Below are positions 16,134-17,285 of a DNA stretch of 17,285 nucleotides, one piece after another. The notes beneath the pieces were generated by a model. That model was not told where the DNA came from. It did not search any database and was given only the letters and a program-made list of their open reading frames with translations. Both the position numbers and the translations under genes were made by a program. Each line of letters begins with the position of its first letter. The stretch's first letter is position 1. This DNA comes from Anaerolineales bacterium (lineage in GTDB: Bacteria > Chloroflexota > Anaerolineae > 4572-78 > J111): contig JAAUSP010000098.1 in assembly GCA_012032575.1 (NCBI GenBank), positions 1 through 17,285 on the forward strand, given 5' to 3'.

Positions 16134-17153
16134 GCCTGACGTTGAACGTTTGAACGTTGAACGTTTAACGTTTTTGGAGGCGTTGGCGGCCCATTTTGGC
16201 GACCGGCCCCGCCAGAATGAGTTGTTGGCCGGGCATACTACGTTTCGATTAGGCGGCCCGGCGGAAATCTGGCTGGCGGTGGCAAGCATCAAGGAACTGG
16301 TGACTGCTGTCACGCTGGCCCGGCAGTACCGTGTGCCGGTGTTTATCCTCGGCGGCGGCGCGAACTTGCTCATCAGCGATACGGGTATCCGGGGACTGGT
16401 CATCGAAAACCGGGCCAGTAAAGTGGAAATTCCGCCCGCTCCCTTCAAAGAAGAAGGGGGCAGGGTTAAAATCGTAGCTGAGAGTGGAACAGTCCTGCCC
16501 AACCTGGCTCGCCGCTGCGCCCGGCGGGGGTTGAGCGGCCTGGAATGGGCGGTGGGCGTCCCCGGCACCATCGGCGGGGCCGTGGTTAACAATGCCGGCG
16601 CTTACGGCAGCGATATGGCTCACAACCTGAGCCGGGTTGAACTGCTCGCTCCTACGGGCGAGCGGCTCTGGCAGCCGGTCGAATGGTTTGAGTATGCGTA
16701 TCGGACATCGAGGTTAAAAAGGGGTCAGGGGTCAGGGGTCAGGGGTCAGGAAAAAGTCCCGGCGGTGGTTGGATTGTCCTCCAGGCTGAACTCCACCTGA
16801 CGCCTGCTTCGCCTGCCGAGGTTAAGACGCGGATGGAAGCGTTCAATCAGCGGCGCAAAGCCAGTCAGCCGCCCGGTGCGACGATTGGCAGCATGTTCAA
16901 AAACCCGCCGGGGGATTACGCCGGCCGATTGATCGAAGCGGCGGGTTTGAAAGGTTACAAAATCGGCCAGGCCCAGATTTCGCCCATTCACGCCAATTTC
17001 TTCCAAAACCTGGGCGGAGCCACAGCGACAGAAGTATTGAGCTTGATTGAAACGGCTCAGACAGCGGTGGAGTCGAAATTTGGGGTCAAGCTGGAGTTGG
17101 AAATAGAAGTGGTTGGGGAGAAGAAAGGAACTAAGGCAGATCCAAGAAAATAA
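16111..17153 (+). CDS. murB: UDP-N-acetylenolpyruvoylglucosamine reductase MurB, with two inserted repeats and one frameshift
   Basis: FAD enzyme that reduces UDP-GlcNAc-enolpyruvate to UDP-MurNAc with NADPH. Motifs are [48 protein letters not shown] and, in the second frame, [17 protein letters not shown] with the active-site serine at 16890-16892. A C-terminal glutamate (ELEIEVVGE) also fits. The frame changes at a GGGGTCA array (16721-16750); with one more base or one more unit it continues as [13 protein letters not shown] palindromic element adds [11 protein letters not shown] earlier. The start is uncertain. ATG 16111 overlaps the previous gene and reads through an AACGTT repeat, whereas TTG 16174 would begin at the conserved EALAAHFGD. 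Repaired length is about 330-350 residues. Confidence 0.88.
16140..16172. repeat. GAACGTT repeat at the murB start
   Basis: GTTGAAC GTTTGAAC GTTGAAC GTTTAAC is a near copy of the array before murD. If murB starts at 16111 it encodes [11 protein letters not shown]. If murB starts at TTG 16174 it is the leader. The element decides the start but gives no Shine-Dalgarno sequence. Confidence 0.65.
16432..16465. repeat. Palindromic element inserted in murB
   Basis: GCTCCCTTC (16438-16446) faces GAAGGGGGC (16453-16461) with flanking GC-rich sequence. It is read in frame as [11 protein letters not shown], between two strands that normally meet in a short loop. It resembles the murG insertion. Confidence 0.6.
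16721..16750. repeat. Four GGGGTCA heptamers inside murB
   Basis: Four perfect GGGGTCA units plus GG sit exactly where murB changes frame. Four units put the downstream part out of frame, giving a stop at 16798-16800. Two or five units would keep murB open. The coding strand of the unit has no stop in any frame. Confidence 0.9.
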
Positions 17154-17173
17154 TTACTCAAATATTCGTGTTG

Positions 17174-17232
17174 CGTGTTGCGTCTTGCGTAAGATCAAAC
17201 AGACGGAAACACGCAAGACGCAACACGTTTTT
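17174..17232 (+). terminator. Hairpin with T tract after murB
   Basis: A perfect 17-bp inverted repeat (17174-17190 with 17211-17227) around a 20-base loop is followed by TTTTT (17228-17232). This has the form of a factor-independent terminator for the dcw transcript. The left arm is itself built of GTTGCGT-type heptamers beginning at 17167, so it also belongs to the repeat class. Beyond it there are only 53 bases, AT-rich, with a TTGACT (17269-17274) that could be the -35 of a next promoter. Confidence 0.6.
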
Positions 17233-17285
17233 GGTTAATTTAAATCTTGAGGTTGCCTAACATTACCCTTGACTGCACCTTAAAA

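Overview
The window carries most of a dcw (division and cell wall) cluster on the + strand, preceded by a divergent two-gene operon for a GDP-deoxysugar on the - strand. Gene content, a moderate G+C and intergenic spaces full of short tandem repeats suggest a Chloroflexota bacterium, perhaps Anaerolineae. That is inference from family resemblance, not from a marker gene.

Layout. On the - strand, rmd (1391 to 427) and the start of gmd (295 to 1, running off the window) would turn GDP-mannose into GDP-D-rhamnose. A 259-bp divergent control region (1392-1650) follows, with one promoter facing each way. It has six TGGG boxes of the MraZ-operator type and a perfect GAAC-N4-GTTC dyad. On the + strand come mraZ, rsmH, an ftsL-like gene, ftsI-type PBP, murF, mraY, a small unknown gene, murD, ftsW, murG, three tandem paralogous CvpA-like membrane genes, murC, a second small unknown gene and murB. 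A hairpin with a T tract (17174-17232) follows murB. murE is absent from its usual place between ftsI and murF, and no ftsQ, ftsA or ftsZ is seen before the window ends.

How the genes work together. MurB, MurC, MurD and MurF make UDP-MurNAc-pentapeptide. MraY and MurG make lipid I and lipid II. FtsW polymerises glycan and the PBP crosslinks it at the septum, with the FtsL-like protein as divisome scaffold. RsmH methylates 16S rRNA, and MraZ probably represses the cluster through the TGGG boxes. The three CvpA-like proteins lie between murG and murC. Their role is unknown, and they are the best candidate here for an undescribed envelope module.

Two features run through the whole window. First, nearly every intergenic space holds tandem repeats with a 7-bp period. 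The unit sequence differs from site to site, and the arrays often supply the stop codon of the upstream gene. Similar repeats lie inside murC and murB, and palindromic GC-rich elements lie inside murG and murB. Second, about ten frameshifts break otherwise convincing genes: gmd, rmd, murF, both small genes, murG, the third CvpA-like gene, murC and murB. Most are single-base losses beside homopolymers, and they are densest at the left edge. Uncorrected sequencing error is far more likely than decay of so many essential genes, so broken genes are listed as one CDS across the shift.
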